NCBI GenBank assembly: GCA_024743175.1
Contig: JANSXA010000010.1
Location: forward strand, 1 to 64,000
Length of the DNA stretch: 64,000 nucleotides
DNA from: Pseudomonadaceae bacterium
GTDB taxonomy: Bacteria > Pseudomonadota > Gammaproteobacteria > Pseudomonadales > Azotimanducaceae
Direction: 5' to 3'
A program made the translations under genes and the position numbers. Shown piece after piece: positions 33,022-42,156 of this stretch (positions within the stretch are counted from its first letter, which is position 1; every line of letters starts with the position of its first letter). The notes beneath the pieces are model-generated. The model ran no database searches and was not told the origin of the DNA. It saw only the letters and a program-made list of their open reading frames with translations.

Positions 33022-33056
33022 AACGCTCCTTGCTGATCTGTGGCGTGAGTTCGGTC

Positions 33057-33695
33057 CTAAAACCGAGCTGCTAAAGATTGATAGGCAAGCCTAATCGTCT
33101 CCGCTTCATGCGGCAACTTTATGAAGCCGTGGTAGTGTCCGCGCGGGTTGATGATAATGATGTTGCCGGTATGGTCCATCGTGTAACCACCCTCATCAGC
33201 AGGCATCTTGGCAAAAACTGCATTCACCTGCTGCGCAAATTCTGCCGTTGGTCCACGCTCGCCCCAGACACCCAGAAAACGTGGTGAGAAAGCTGTGGCG
33301 TACTGCCCGAGCACTTCGGGCGTGTCCCGTTCAGGGTCAACCGTCACCAGCACACCCTGGAAACCCGCATCAAGTTCACCGCCACTCTGGCGCAGCTGGG
33401 TGTCTACCTGGCCCAGTTCAGACATCGATGTGGGACAGATATCAGGACAGTTGGTAAACCCGAAAAACACGAAGGTCCACTGACCCAGCAGGCGTGAGTT
33501 ATCAAACACCTGACCAAGGTGGTCCTGCAGCGCAAAAGGTGCAATATCGCGGGGGCGTGGCAGCAGAAACACACCCTGGTCGCGCAGTTCATCATCGCTG
33601 AGTTGCGGCGTCTGCAGCGTGCTGTAGACAAACATGCCCACCACCAGGGTAATGAATACACAACATAAAAGTACTGTACGAGCCACTGCAGACAT
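33057..33695 (-). CDS. Sco1/SenC-type copper chaperone
   Basis: 212 residues. An N-terminal membrane anchor (about 6-27) and a thioredoxin fold with the copper site FGFTNCPDICPTSM (CPDIC) and the distal His in YTMDHTGNI. Sco proteins deliver copper to the CuA centre of cytochrome oxidase subunit II. It is the last gene of the SURF1 to sco transcription unit. Confidence 0.94.
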   Translation of the reverse strand: MSAVARTVLLCCVFITLVVGMFVYSTLQTPQLSDDELRDQGVFLLPRPRDIAPFALQDHLGQVFDNSRLLGQWTFVFFGFTNCPDICPTSMSELGQVDTQLRQSGGELDAGFQGVLVTVDPERDTPEVLGQYATAFSPRFLGVWGERGPTAEFAQQVNAVFAKMPADEGGYTMDHTGNIIIINPRGHYHGFIKLPHEAETIRLAYQSLAARF

Positions 33696-33761
33696 TTTAC
33701 TTCCTACTCATTTATCGGATCTGATCTAACCGGGCTTGTACAAGGCCTGCTGACCTGCGTG

Positions 33762-34694
33762 TCAGGCAGAAATCTGCTGGAATTCGTAAACCGGTGCAGG
33801 CTGCAGGCTCAGCGTGAACAGATAATGATCCGCCAGCAGAAAGCCAAACAGCAGACCCAGATAGACAATCGAATAACGAAAAGTTTCCATCGGTGCGCGA
33901 GGGTTTGTGTTGCGCAGCAACACAATGGCCCAGTAAAGAAATCCCGCGCCCAGGGCCAGAGCCCCAGCCAGATATAGCAAACCGGCCATGCCAATCACAA
34001 ACGGCAACAGGGTCGAGATGATAAGAATAACGGTATACAGCAGTATGTGCAGACGGGTGAAAGATTCGCCATGGGTGACCGGTAACATCGGCACGCCGAC
34101 TTTGGCGTACTCTTCTTTGCGTTCCAGCGCCAGCGCCCAGAAGTGTGGTGGCGTCCAGGCAAAAATGATCAGCACCAGCAGCAGACCACCTGGATCAATA
34201 CTGTTGGTCACCGCGGTCCAGCCAAACAGCGGTGGTGCGGCACCGAACAGACCGCCAATAACAATATTCTGCGGTGTCGCGCGCTTCAGCCAGAAGGTGT
34301 AGATCAAACCGTAACCCACCCAGGAAGCAAGATTAAGCCAGGCGGTCAGCGGGTTAACACCAAAAAACAGGATGGCCATACCGGCCAGGCCGATAACTGC
34401 GGAAAAGACGATGCCCTGAGTAGGACTCAAGCGGCCAGTGGCTTGCGGTCGACTCTGGGTGCGCGCCATACGCGCATCGATATGTGCATCAGCAATGTGA
34501 TTAACCACTGCCGCGGAACCGGCAACCAGGCCAATGCCGGTTAATCCCAGAATCAGGGTATCCAGAGGCACGCCCCCGGGTGTAGCCAGAAACATACCCA
34601 CCAGGGCACAGAGCAGCATCAGCAGAACCACGCGGGGTTTGGTCATTTCGAGATAATCTCGCCAGCCTGTGGCGTTGCTGATGGCTTCACTCAT
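33762..34694 (-). CDS. cyoE: Protoheme IX farnesyltransferase (heme O synthase)
   Basis: 310 residues, UbiA superfamily with about nine membrane helices. The first prenyl-binding motif is in AAVVNHIADAHIDARMARTQSRP (N..D..D..M.RT..RP), with a second acidic region after the FAWTPPHFWALAL helix. It converts heme B to heme O, the substrate of CtaA, whose gene overlaps it by 4 bases. Both serve the neighbouring aa3 oxidase. Confidence 0.97.
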   Translation of the reverse strand: MSEAISNATGWRDYLEMTKPRVVLLMLLCALVGMFLATPGGVPLDTLILGLTGIGLVAGSAAVVNHIADAHIDARMARTQSRPQATGRLSPTQGIVFSAVIGLAGMAILFFGVNPLTAWLNLASWVGYGLIYTFWLKRATPQNIVIGGLFGAAPPLFGWTAVTNSIDPGGLLLVLIIFAWTPPHFWALALERKEEYAKVGVPMLPVTHGESFTRLHILLYTVILIISTLLPFVIGMAGLLYLAGALALGAGFLYWAIVLLRNTNPRAPMETFRYSIVYLGLLFGFLLADHYLFTLSLQPAPVYEFQQISA

Positions 34695-35719
34695 AGTTGT
34701 GTCTCTTGCAGTTTATTCCGCGCATGCATTTTGGCGTCGTCGGCAGCGGGCGCAAAGTTTACTGTAACCATCGCTAACAGCAAGAGCGCACCAAAAGCGT
34801 TATGTGCTGTTGCTATCCCCAGAGGCAGGCTCCAAACCACATTCAGAACGCCCAACATCAGCTGAAAGACCAGCAGCGTAAAGGTCAATGTCGCTAAAAA
34901 GCGGTTTGCAGACCAGAGCCGGAAAGCCAGCGCAGCAACAACAACCATGACCAGTAGCGCACCCAGACGGTGGGTCCAGTGGATGGCAATGCGGGCTTCA
35001 TTATCCAGCAGGCCGCCCAGATAGTTCGGACCCACGTGCTGGAAAATATTGAAACCGGAGGCAAAATCCATCGGTGGGGAATAACTGCCGTAACAGGTGG
35101 GGAAGTCCGCACAAGCCAGAGCGGCATAGTTAGAAGCCACCCAGCCGCCCAGCGCAATCTGCGCAATGACCAGCCCCAGAGCTACCTGGGCATGTCGCTT
35201 AAGATTGATTTTCTGCGCCTGGTCCAGCCAGAGCAGGCGCCCACCACCCTGGCGCAGGTACAGTACCCACAACAGGCTGAAGGTTGCAAAGCCACCCATG
35301 AGATGCGCCGTCACCACCTGAGGCCAGAGTTTCAGAGTGACGGTCCAGGCACCAAAGGCCGCCTGACATATGATGAGCACCAGCAGCGCAGTGCTGATCT
35401 CACGTATTCTGTTGGGCGGGTTGTCGCGCCAGGCAATAAGCGTCAGCGCCAGTACCACAAGCAGCAGTGCACCGGCAAAATACCGATGAACCATCTCCGG
35501 CCATGTTTTGGCGTGGTCTACAGGCGATTCGGGAAACAGCTTTTCAGCGCGCTCTACGTCTTCGACACTATCCGGCCACTTCAGATGCCCGTAACACCCC
35601 GGCCAATCCGGGCAGCCGAGGCCCGCATCCACCAGACGGGTGAATGCGCCTAAAACCACAACAAATACAACCAGAACCAGACCGAGTCGATTCAAATTGA
35701 GAACGCGCTGACTAACCAA
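34691..35719 (-). CDS. ctaA: Heme A synthase (COX15/CtaA)
   Basis: 342 residues, eight membrane helices. It starts with GAFTRLVDAGLGCPDWPGCYG, which contains the conserved cysteine pair, and has heme-ligand histidines in MVHRYFAG, VVTAHLMGG, AIHWTHRLGALL and TAHNAFGALL. A second cysteine pair is in ALACADFPTCYG. It oxidises the C8 methyl of heme O to a formyl group. It overlaps cyoE by 4 bases and its start overlaps the preceding gene by 8 bases. Confidence 0.96.
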   Translation of the reverse strand: MVSQRVLNLNRLGLVLVVFVVVLGAFTRLVDAGLGCPDWPGCYGHLKWPDSVEDVERAEKLFPESPVDHAKTWPEMVHRYFAGALLLVVLALTLIAWRDNPPNRIREISTALLVLIICQAAFGAWTVTLKLWPQVVTAHLMGGFATFSLLWVLYLRQGGGRLLWLDQAQKINLKRHAQVALGLVIAQIALGGWVASNYAALACADFPTCYGSYSPPMDFASGFNIFQHVGPNYLGGLLDNEARIAIHWTHRLGALLVMVVVAALAFRLWSANRFLATLTFTLLVFQLMLGVLNVVWSLPLGIATAHNAFGALLLLAMVTVNFAPAADDAKMHARNKLQETQL

Positions 35720-36281
35720 TGTGAGATACCTTTAATAACTTCTTCAGGTCCTGGAGCACCAGCTTTGGGTTTGTGTCCATGGCGTAGTGAAAAACCAGAT
35801 TGCCGTTGGGGTCTACGATGTAGACGCCCTCATTGAGGAGTGTGGCGTCACCAATATCAACCAGCGCCAGCTCTGGAAACGGTGCCATCCAGGAGGCGCG
35901 CGTCTGCGTTTCGAGGTCCAGATCAGTAAAGCCACGACGCACTCGATCCATTTCCCTGTTTAAAAGAATATGTAACGCCTGCATGTGCTGCACGGTCTGC
36001 TGGCAGTCGGCTGTGCAATCGGGGCTTACAACCCATAGCCACCAGCGTCGTGTATTACCTTCCACCTGCCAGTCCAGTTGCGTTGTAGTGATCTCCGGCT
36101 GCACAAATGTACCGTTGTTGGTGGTGCCCCAACCGTCTGAATTCTGCGCCAGGTAGAACATCAGATATGAGCCGCCCAGCGTTAAGAAGCCGATCATCAT
36201 GATGCCGATCAACTGCAATCGATTGCGCCGCTGTACCGCCGCGGCCTGGGTGGAGTCTGAATCGTTAGAGGTTTCGCTCAT
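35712..36281 (-). CDS. Membrane-anchored Sco-like protein of the oxidase cluster
   Basis: 189 residues from MSETSNDSD. One membrane helix (about 24-46, LIGIMMIGFLTLGGSYLMFYLA) and a periplasmic domain. A CxxxC pair (SPDCTADCQQTVQH) is placed like the Sco copper motif, and the C-terminus GVYIVDPNGNLVFHYAMDTNPKLVLQDLKKLL is like the end of a thioredoxin/Sco fold. Pseudomonas has an uncharacterised protein at the same place. A role in copper or thiol chemistry for oxidase assembly is inferred from this motif and from its position between SURF1 and ctaA. Confidence 0.8.
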   Translation of the reverse strand: MSETSNDSDSTQAAAVQRRNRLQLIGIMMIGFLTLGGSYLMFYLAQNSDGWGTTNNGTFVQPEITTTQLDWQVEGNTRRWWLWVVSPDCTADCQQTVQHMQALHILLNREMDRVRRGFTDLDLETQTRASWMAPFPELALVDIGDATLLNEGVYIVDPNGNLVFHYAMDTNPKLVLQDLKKLLKVSHIG

Positions 36282-36293
36282 CAACACTTACCT

Positions 36294-36992
36294 TTATTTA
36301 TCATTTTCTCTGGCATTGCGTATGCCCAGGAATACATAGCCGGCTAACAGCGTTATGGCCAGGCCAAACCAGGTCGCCGCATAACCCCGATGTTTAGCAT
36401 CACTTAAGACCTGGGCAAATGGTGCCGGCTGCAGCACGCCGGCCTGGCCCGGTTCCAGACGCACCTCAACCGGCTCTGCTGACAACAGCTGCGCCATGCG
36501 CTTTATATCCAGACGCTGCACACGCTTGGGCCAGGTCGGTGGCCAGGGGTCGTCATCTAGTACTGGAATCAAGCCCGTATAGGGCCATGCAACGCCGATG
36601 AGTTGTACCCGGCCTGGCAATGCCGGCACTTCGGGCAGCTGATCACGCCGGGCTGGCGCCGCCAGAAACCCGCGATTCACAATAAACCGGCTGCCCTGGG
36701 CTTCGTTAAACAGTTGCAACACCCAGTAACCGGTTTTGCCATTAAGCACCTGATTATCAACCAGGAAGGTCTCTGGCTGTAACTCACCGTCTAATTTTAC
36801 CCTTTGAAAGCGCACGTTGGGATCAAATTCTGCAGCTCGAACCGGTAAACTTGTCAGACGATCCAAATAGTCACTTTCCAGGGCGCGCTTTTCTGCACCC
36901 CGCGACAGCTGCCAGGCACCAAGCGTTAAGACAACAGGCAGGAGAATCACGACAAACAAAGACATGCGCCACCCTGGAGCAAACCGCTTCAC
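36294..36992 (-). CDS. SURF1 family oxidase assembly protein
   Basis: 232 residues with two membrane helices, one near the start (about 10-28, LFVVILLPVVLTLGAWQL) and one near the end (about 205-223), the SURF1 topology. The family motifs GAWQLSRGAEKR, ETFLVDNQVLNGKTGYWVL and FIVNRGFLA are clear. SURF1 helps insert heme A into subunit I. It is the first gene of the SURF1-(Sco-like)-ctaA-cyoE-sco unit. It is divergent from the DUF2909 gene, with 60 bases between their starts. Confidence 0.93.
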   Translation of the reverse strand: MKRFAPGWRMSLFVVILLPVVLTLGAWQLSRGAEKRALESDYLDRLTSLPVRAAEFDPNVRFQRVKLDGELQPETFLVDNQVLNGKTGYWVLQLFNEAQGSRFIVNRGFLAAPARRDQLPEVPALPGRVQLIGVAWPYTGLIPVLDDDPWPPTWPKRVQRLDIKRMAQLLSAEPVEVRLEPGQAGVLQPAPFAQVLSDAKHRGYAATWFGLAITLLAGYVFLGIRNARENDK

Positions 36993-37052
36993 GTGATTAA
37001 CCCTTCACACACAATGGTTTAAAGTGCGCGCTCACTTTAAAAGGCAATTGCT

Positions 37053-37325
37053 TTGTTGAAAGTCATTATCGTTGTTCTGCTGATTGGCGTTGTCATCAGC
37101 TTGTTCTCCGGATTGGTATTTCTGTTTAAAGACACAGACCGTGCCGATTCAAAACGCACACTGTATGCGCTGGGTGTACGCATTACCCTGGCTGGCGCAC
37201 TGCTGCTGACTATATTCTACGGTTTTTATACCGGTGAGTTACGTATCGGGACAAACGCGCCCTGGCACAATACAACCCAGCAGCTGCTGGAAGAAAAGAG
37301 CGCTGCAGAAGCAGAGGCTGACTAG
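37053..37325 (+). CDS. DUF2909 family twin-helix membrane protein
   Basis: 90 residues starting at TTG 37053 (or the next TTG, 37056), with AAAGG upstream. Two membrane helices (about 3-24 and 43-63) flank a short loop DTDRADSKRTLYALGVRI, typical of the twin-transmembrane DUF2909 family found next to cytochrome oxidase genes. The function is unknown; association with oxidase assembly rests on position. A strong hairpin terminator follows 13 bases after the stop. Confidence 0.85.
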   Translation: MLKVIIVVLLIGVVISLFSGLVFLFKDTDRADSKRTLYALGVRITLAGALLLTIFYGFYTGELRIGTNAPWHNTTQQLLEEKSAAEAEAD

Positions 37326-37338
37326 CACCTGACATAAG

Positions 37339-37364
37339 AAAGGGGGCTGTAGGGCCCCCTTTTT
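37339..37364. terminator. Bidirectional terminator between DUF2909 and coxC
   Basis: AAAGGGGGC, loop TGTAGG, GCCCCCTTT then TT: a perfect 9-base stem with an A-run on one side and a T-run on the other. It lies between the ends of two convergent genes and can serve both. Confidence 0.92.
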
Positions 37365-37386
37365 CGAACTGATGTTTCGAGCGCGT

Positions 37387-38304
37387 TTATAAAACGTAAA
37401 CGAAAATAAACAGCCCTACCCAGACCACATCGACAAAGTGCCAGTACCAGCTGGCCGCTTCAAAGCCAAAACAGTCTTGTGAGTTGAAGTGTCCTTTAAT
37501 TGCGCGGTATAGCTGCACGATCAGAATAATAGTACCCAGAGTAACGTGAAAACCGTGGAATCCGGTCAGAAGGAAAAATGTTGAGCCGTAAATACCACTA
37601 TCCAGAGTGAGACCCATCTGGGTATAAGCAATCACATACTCTTCGATCTGCAGGCCCACAAAAATGATGCCGAGAACAACAGTAAAGAGGAGCCAGCCAA
37701 TCAGCTTCTTGCGGTTATTGGCTTTGATGGCCGAATGAGCCCAGTGAATCGTAACGCTGGAAAACAGCAGAATGGCTGTGTTCCAGAAGGGCAGATAGGC
37801 GTACCAGCTGGAAACCGAAGGCGCTTTCATATTTTCTGCAGGTCCCGGAAATGCAGTTGCATCAGGGTTGCTCATCACCGGCCAGGTGGCATCGAACTCA
37901 GGCCAGAGGTAGTCGCCGACTATGCCTTTTGCACCCTCACCACCAAGCCAGGCGACTGCAATCGAACGCGTATAAAACAGCGCGCCGAAGAAAGCTGCAA
38001 AAAACATGACTTCAGAGAAAATAAACCAGCCCATGCCCCAGACGTAACTTCGCTTGAGCTGCTCATTGGCTAAACCCTGCTGATTCTCAGCAATGACTTT
38101 GGCAAACCAGCAGTACAGGACAAATGCCACCATCGCAAAGCCGATGATGCTTTGAGTCCAGGTGTGCGGTTCACCCGCCTTTGTATCGTTCAACCAACTG
38201 GCCAGGCCAGTTACCGTTAACATCAACCCGAGGGCAAGAACGACCGGATACCAGCCACTATGAGGTACGTAATAGACCGATTGATCTGTGTCAGCATTTG
38301 CCAT
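37387..38304 (-). CDS. coxC: Cytochrome c oxidase subunit III
   Basis: 305 residues from the ATG of MANADTDQS, with TTGGAG upstream; the TTG at 38316 lies in that site. Seven membrane helices of the COX3 family, with VYYVPHSGWYPV at the start, FFSEVMFFAAFFGALFY, GFHGFHVTLGTI and the terminal FEAASWYWHFVDVVW. Subunit III stabilises the catalytic core of the aa3 oxidase. It is the last gene of the coxB-coxA-ctaG-coxC unit. Confidence 0.96.
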   Translation of the reverse strand: MANADTDQSVYYVPHSGWYPVVLALGLMLTVTGLASWLNDTKAGEPHTWTQSIIGFAMVAFVLYCWFAKVIAENQQGLANEQLKRSYVWGMGWFIFSEVMFFAAFFGALFYTRSIAVAWLGGEGAKGIVGDYLWPEFDATWPVMSNPDATAFPGPAENMKAPSVSSWYAYLPFWNTAILLFSSVTIHWAHSAIKANNRKKLIGWLLFTVVLGIIFVGLQIEEYVIAYTQMGLTLDSGIYGSTFFLLTGFHGFHVTLGTIILIVQLYRAIKGHFNSQDCFGFEAASWYWHFVDVVWVGLFIFVYVL

Positions 38305-38341
38305 TGTTTTCTCCAATATTCCCTTTGCTCGATCGCTGGCG

Positions 38342-38908
38342 CTAACCGCCAGTTACTACGGCATCACCCATGGCTTCAGTGATGTCAAAAAGAGCGTAAC
38401 TCAAATTGATGGACTGCACGTTTGTCGGCAGTTCCCGGCCAACGATGAAGCGCATGGGCATAACCATTTCCTCACCGGGCTGCAAAATTTGCTGGTTAAA
38501 GCAAAAACATTCTGTTTTATGAAAGTACTGTGTGGCGGATACCGGCACCAGAGAGGGTATTGCCTGCCCGACCATCACTCTGTCAGTGGTGTTCCTGACG
38601 TAGAAATTGACTTCTTTGAGTTCACCTGGGTGAACCCGCACACCACCTTTCTCTGACCAGAAATCCCACACCATGCCCTGGTTGGTATTCGTGATGAAAT
38701 TCACTTTGACCAGGCGCGAGGTATCCGGCGAGGTTGTCGCTGGATCATAGGTGTATGGACCGCCGGTTTTTCCATTCAAGCCGGTAATTTCGCAAAACAG
38801 GTCGTACAACGGCACCAGGGCCCAGGCAAACGCAGCCATCGCCAACACGATCAGGCACAACTTACGTACCGTACGTTTGATCTCTGAGCTTTGCGCGTTT
38901 GTTGTCAT
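38342..38908 (-). CDS. ctaG: Cytochrome c oxidase assembly protein CtaG/Cox11
   Basis: 188 residues with one N-terminal membrane helix (about 17-36) and a periplasmic immunoglobulin-like domain. The copper motif is ECFCFNQQ with PGEEMVMPMRF after it, and the front has FCEITGLNGKTGG. It delivers copper to the CuB site of subunit I. It is located between coxA and coxC, the usual order. Confidence 0.96.
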   Translation of the reverse strand: MTTNAQSSEIKRTVRKLCLIVLAMAAFAWALVPLYDLFCEITGLNGKTGGPYTYDPATTSPDTSRLVKVNFITNTNQGMVWDFWSEKGGVRVHPGELKEVNFYVRNTTDRVMVGQAIPSLVPVSATQYFHKTECFCFNQQILQPGEEMVMPMRFIVGRELPTNVQSINLSYALFDITEAMGDAVVTGG

Positions 38909-38957
38909 AACCTGTTTTACTCCGTTACTGCTTTGTGCACTTTTACTTCTCTAGGTA

Positions 38958-40577
38958 CTAGGCGTGCACTTCCTCATCCGTCACTTTTGGCGGATGGGTG
39001 AAGCTGTGGTAAGGCGCTGGTGAAGGCAGGGTCCATTCCAGCCCTTTAGCCCCTTCCCACGCTCGTGCTTTTGCCGGTGTACCCGAACGTATGCCATGGA
39101 TGATCACGTACAGGAAGAACAGCTGTGAGAATCCAAAGATGAATGCGCCCACTGACGACACCATGTTGAAGTCCGCAAACTGCAGCGGGTAGTCAGGGAT
39201 GCGTCGAGGCATACCCGCCAGACCTGAGAAATGCTGCGGGAAGAACGTAATGTTCACACCGATAAATGACAGCCAGAAGTGCAGTTTGCCCAGCGTCTCA
39301 TTGTACATTTTGCCCGTCCACTTCGGGAACCAGAAGTAAACTGCTGCAATAATCGAGAACAGCGCACCGGGTACCAGTACGTAGTGGAAGTGAGCCACAA
39401 CAAAGTAAGTATCGTGGTACTGATAATCCACCGGCGTTATCGCCAGCATCAGTCCAGAGAAACCACCAATGGTAAACAGGACCACAAACGCGATAGCAAA
39501 CAACATCGGAGTCTCGAAAGTCATCGACCCGCGCCACATTGTCGCCGTCCAGTTAAAGACCTTCACGCCAGTGGGTATCGCAATAAGCATGGTGGTGTAC
39601 ATAAAGAACAACTGACCCGCCAGCGGCATACCTACGGTGAACATATGGTGTGCCCAGACGATGAAGGACAGGAACGCAATGGACGCCACTGCATACACCA
39701 TTGAGTCGTAACCAAAGAGTGTCTTGCGCGCGAACGCCGGAATGATGTGCGAGATGACACCAAACGCAGGCAATATCATGATGTACACCTCAGGGTGTCC
39801 GAAGAACCAGAAAATGTGCTGGAACATGACTGGATCACCGCCACCAGCAGCATTGAAGAAGCTGGTACCAAAGTGGATATCAAACAACATCATAGTGACC
39901 GCACCCGCCAGTACCGGCATAACCGCAATCAGCAGATAGGCGGTAATCAGCCAGGTCCAGATGAACAGGGGCATTTTCATCAAAGTCATACCCGGTGCCC
40001 GCATATTCAGGATGGTCGCGATGATGTTGATGCTGCCCATGATCGAAGAGGCACCCATCAGGTGAACCGCGAAGATAAAGAACGTTACCGAATCAGGCGC
40101 GTAGGTGGTCGATAAAGGCGCGTAAAAAGTCCAACCGAAGTTAGGGCCGCCACCTTCCATGAACAGTGTAGAAATCATGATGCCGAACGCAAAGGGCAGG
40201 ATCCAGAAAGACAGGTTGTTCATGCGTGGCAGAGCCATATCCGGTGCACCTACCTGCATGGGCACCAGCCAGTTAGCCAGGCCAACAAAGGCCGGCATGA
40301 TGGCACCAAACACCATGATGAGACCATGGTTGGTGGTCATCTGGTTGAAAAATTCAGGGTTTACAAACTGCAGACCCGGCTGGAACAGCTCGGTGCGGAT
40401 GACCAGAGCCATCACACCGCCGACAAGGAACATCGCAAAACTGAACCACAGGTAAAGTGTGCCGATATCTTTGTGGTTGGTGGTGAACAGCCAGCGCGCT
40501 AAGCCTTTATCTGGCCCATGATCGTGGTGATCGTCGTGGTGGTCGTCTTGCTGACCTGCATGTATGACTTCGCTCAT
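38958..40577 (-). CDS. coxA: Cytochrome c oxidase subunit I
   Basis: 539 residues, twelve membrane helices, heme-copper oxidase type A. The low-spin heme His is in TTNHGLIMVFG, the CuB and cross-linked Tyr region in FWFFGHPEVYIMILPAFGVIS, the CuB histidines in WAHHMFTVG and the heme a/a3 His pair in VAHFHYVLVPG. The His/Asp-rich N-terminus (GQQDDHHDDHHDHGPD) could bind metal. The GHPEVY glutamate marks the D-channel type A1. It is the catalytic subunit reducing O2 to water. Confidence 0.98.
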   Translation of the reverse strand: MSEVIHAGQQDDHHDDHHDHGPDKGLARWLFTTNHKDIGTLYLWFSFAMFLVGGVMALVIRTELFQPGLQFVNPEFFNQMTTNHGLIMVFGAIMPAFVGLANWLVPMQVGAPDMALPRMNNLSFWILPFAFGIMISTLFMEGGGPNFGWTFYAPLSTTYAPDSVTFFIFAVHLMGASSIMGSINIIATILNMRAPGMTLMKMPLFIWTWLITAYLLIAVMPVLAGAVTMMLFDIHFGTSFFNAAGGGDPVMFQHIFWFFGHPEVYIMILPAFGVISHIIPAFARKTLFGYDSMVYAVASIAFLSFIVWAHHMFTVGMPLAGQLFFMYTTMLIAIPTGVKVFNWTATMWRGSMTFETPMLFAIAFVVLFTIGGFSGLMLAITPVDYQYHDTYFVVAHFHYVLVPGALFSIIAAVYFWFPKWTGKMYNETLGKLHFWLSFIGVNITFFPQHFSGLAGMPRRIPDYPLQFADFNMVSSVGAFIFGFSQLFFLYVIIHGIRSGTPAKARAWEGAKGLEWTLPSPAPYHSFTHPPKVTDEEVHA

Positions 40578-40587
40578 AGCTTCCTCG

Positions 40588-41715
40588 TTATTCGCCAGAT
40601 AGTTCTATGACATCACGTGGCTGAGTGATGTCGTCTGAATCGTTGCCCCAGGAATGGCGCTCGTAGTGCACAACGGCTGCCAGTTGGGCAGCATCAAGTT
40701 GACGTCCGAATGCCTGCATGGCTGTTCCTGGCACACCCTCTATGACCATTTTAATGTGGTCGTCGCGTGGCCCGACGATGTACGGGCTACCTACCAGAGA
40801 GGGGAAAACCGGTGGCAGGCCCTGGCCGTTAGGCTGATGACAGCTGGCACAGAACGTTCCGTAGACCTCTTCGCCTTGCTCCATTAACTCTTCGTGGGTA
40901 AATGTCTTGCTCAAGGCTTCCTGGCGGACACTTTCGTTGGCAACTTCTTCGGCATACCAGGCATCAAAATCAGCCTCTTCCATCACCTCTACCACAACGG
41001 GCATGAAGCCATGGTCTTTACCGCACAATTCTGTGCACTGGCCTCGATAGATACCGGGCTCTTCAACCACAGTCCATAATTCATTCAGCATGCCGGGCAC
41101 CGCATCTCGTTTAATGCCAAAATCGGGCACCCACCAGGCGTGGATCACATCTTCTGAAGTGACCAGAAAACGCACTTTACGGTTGGACGGAATCCGCAGG
41201 GGGTTATCTACCTCCAGCAGGTAGTTTTCACCTTTCGCACTGCGGTTCTGGATTTCGTCTTGCGTGGTTGCCATGTTAGAAAAGAACGAAAAAGTGTTGT
41301 TGTAATCGTCGTCGAGATATTTGTACTGCCATTTCCACTGATAGCCCCGCACTTCAACGGTCATATCTTCACCGCCGGTGTCATACATCGCCACCAGCAC
41401 CTGGGTGGCCGGGATCGCCATGCCAATCAGAATCAGCGTCGGAACGATGGTCCAGGCCAGTTCAAGCTTGGTGCTTTCGTGAAATTTAGCCGCTTCATAA
41501 CCCGCAGAACGGCGGTGATGAATAACGGACCAGAACATCACACCAAATACCGCTATACCAATAAACACACATATGACCAGGATGATCATGTGCAGATCGT
41601 AGACCTGCTGGCTGATGTCGGTGACGCCCGGGCGCAGGTTTAATTCATCGGCAGTTGCCACGCCAGCCATCAGTAAGCTGAGCAGGCCGCCTGCAAGACT
41701 AATTCTTTGTTTCAT
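40588..41715 (-). CDS. coxB: Cytochrome c oxidase subunit II with cytochrome c domain
   Basis: 375 residues: signal peptide (about 1-22), two membrane helices (about 40-63 and 84-106), a cupredoxin CuA domain with YRGQCTELCGKDHGFMPVVVEV, and a C-terminal cytochrome c domain with CASCHQPNGQG and a late Met ligand region (GTAMQAFG). Fusion of a heme c domain to subunit II, as in caa3-type and Pseudomonas aa3 oxidases, lets it accept electrons from periplasmic carriers. It is the first gene of the oxidase unit and lies 10 bases ahead of coxA. Confidence 0.97.
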   Translation of the reverse strand: MKQRISLAGGLLSLLMAGVATADELNLRPGVTDISQQVYDLHMIILVICVFIGIAVFGVMFWSVIHHRRSAGYEAAKFHESTKLELAWTIVPTLILIGMAIPATQVLVAMYDTGGEDMTVEVRGYQWKWQYKYLDDDYNNTFSFFSNMATTQDEIQNRSAKGENYLLEVDNPLRIPSNRKVRFLVTSEDVIHAWWVPDFGIKRDAVPGMLNELWTVVEEPGIYRGQCTELCGKDHGFMPVVVEVMEEADFDAWYAEEVANESVRQEALSKTFTHEELMEQGEEVYGTFCASCHQPNGQGLPPVFPSLVGSPYIVGPRDDHIKMVIEGVPGTAMQAFGRQLDAAQLAAVVHYERHSWGNDSDDITQPRDVIELSGE

Positions 41716-42156
41716 CCCATATGTTCCACAATTTGTGTCTGTCTTATGCGCATATCTCGTGATTACGCATGAGTCTGGTTACCGGTGATCAATGGACTGT
41801 GTCCAACCAGGCCATTACCGGCGCATGCGAAAATGCCGCATCGGCAGCCATTCTTTAGGTGCGCAGGCCAACCCGTCTTTCGACGTGTTTTCAGGCCTGA
41901 TAAACCACTAGGTATTTCGCTCTAAGTTATAGACCAAAAAACTGACTATCATCAGAAGGTCTATGTTCCCATTTACGCTCGTCTCGTTGTCCAGGCTGTC
42001 TTCAGCGACGCTGGCACTGAGCGCGGAGCGATTATAGCAACCCAAGAACGTACAGCAACACGAAACTATGGCGGATAACGTCAAGATAACTAAAGAAATA
42101 CCTTATGTTCCGACTCAGTCTCTGTCTGGGCAGGCAAAGTGCTGTTGATTTGCCTG
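41716..42156. other. Long leader region upstream of coxB
   Basis: About 440 bases without a supported gene, between the end of yheV and the coxB start. It should contain the oxidase promoter. I cannot place -35/-10 boxes with confidence. GCAGGCAAA (42130-42138) and TTTGCCTGC (42149-42157) form a perfect 9-base stem right at the yheV stop codon. It has no T-run, so it is more a hairpin at the transcript end than a canonical terminator. Confidence 0.4.

Noticed and set aside
34970-35653. 227-codon plus-strand frame opposite ctaA
   Set aside because: It is a shadow of ctaA, and no hydrophobic or motif structure is present.
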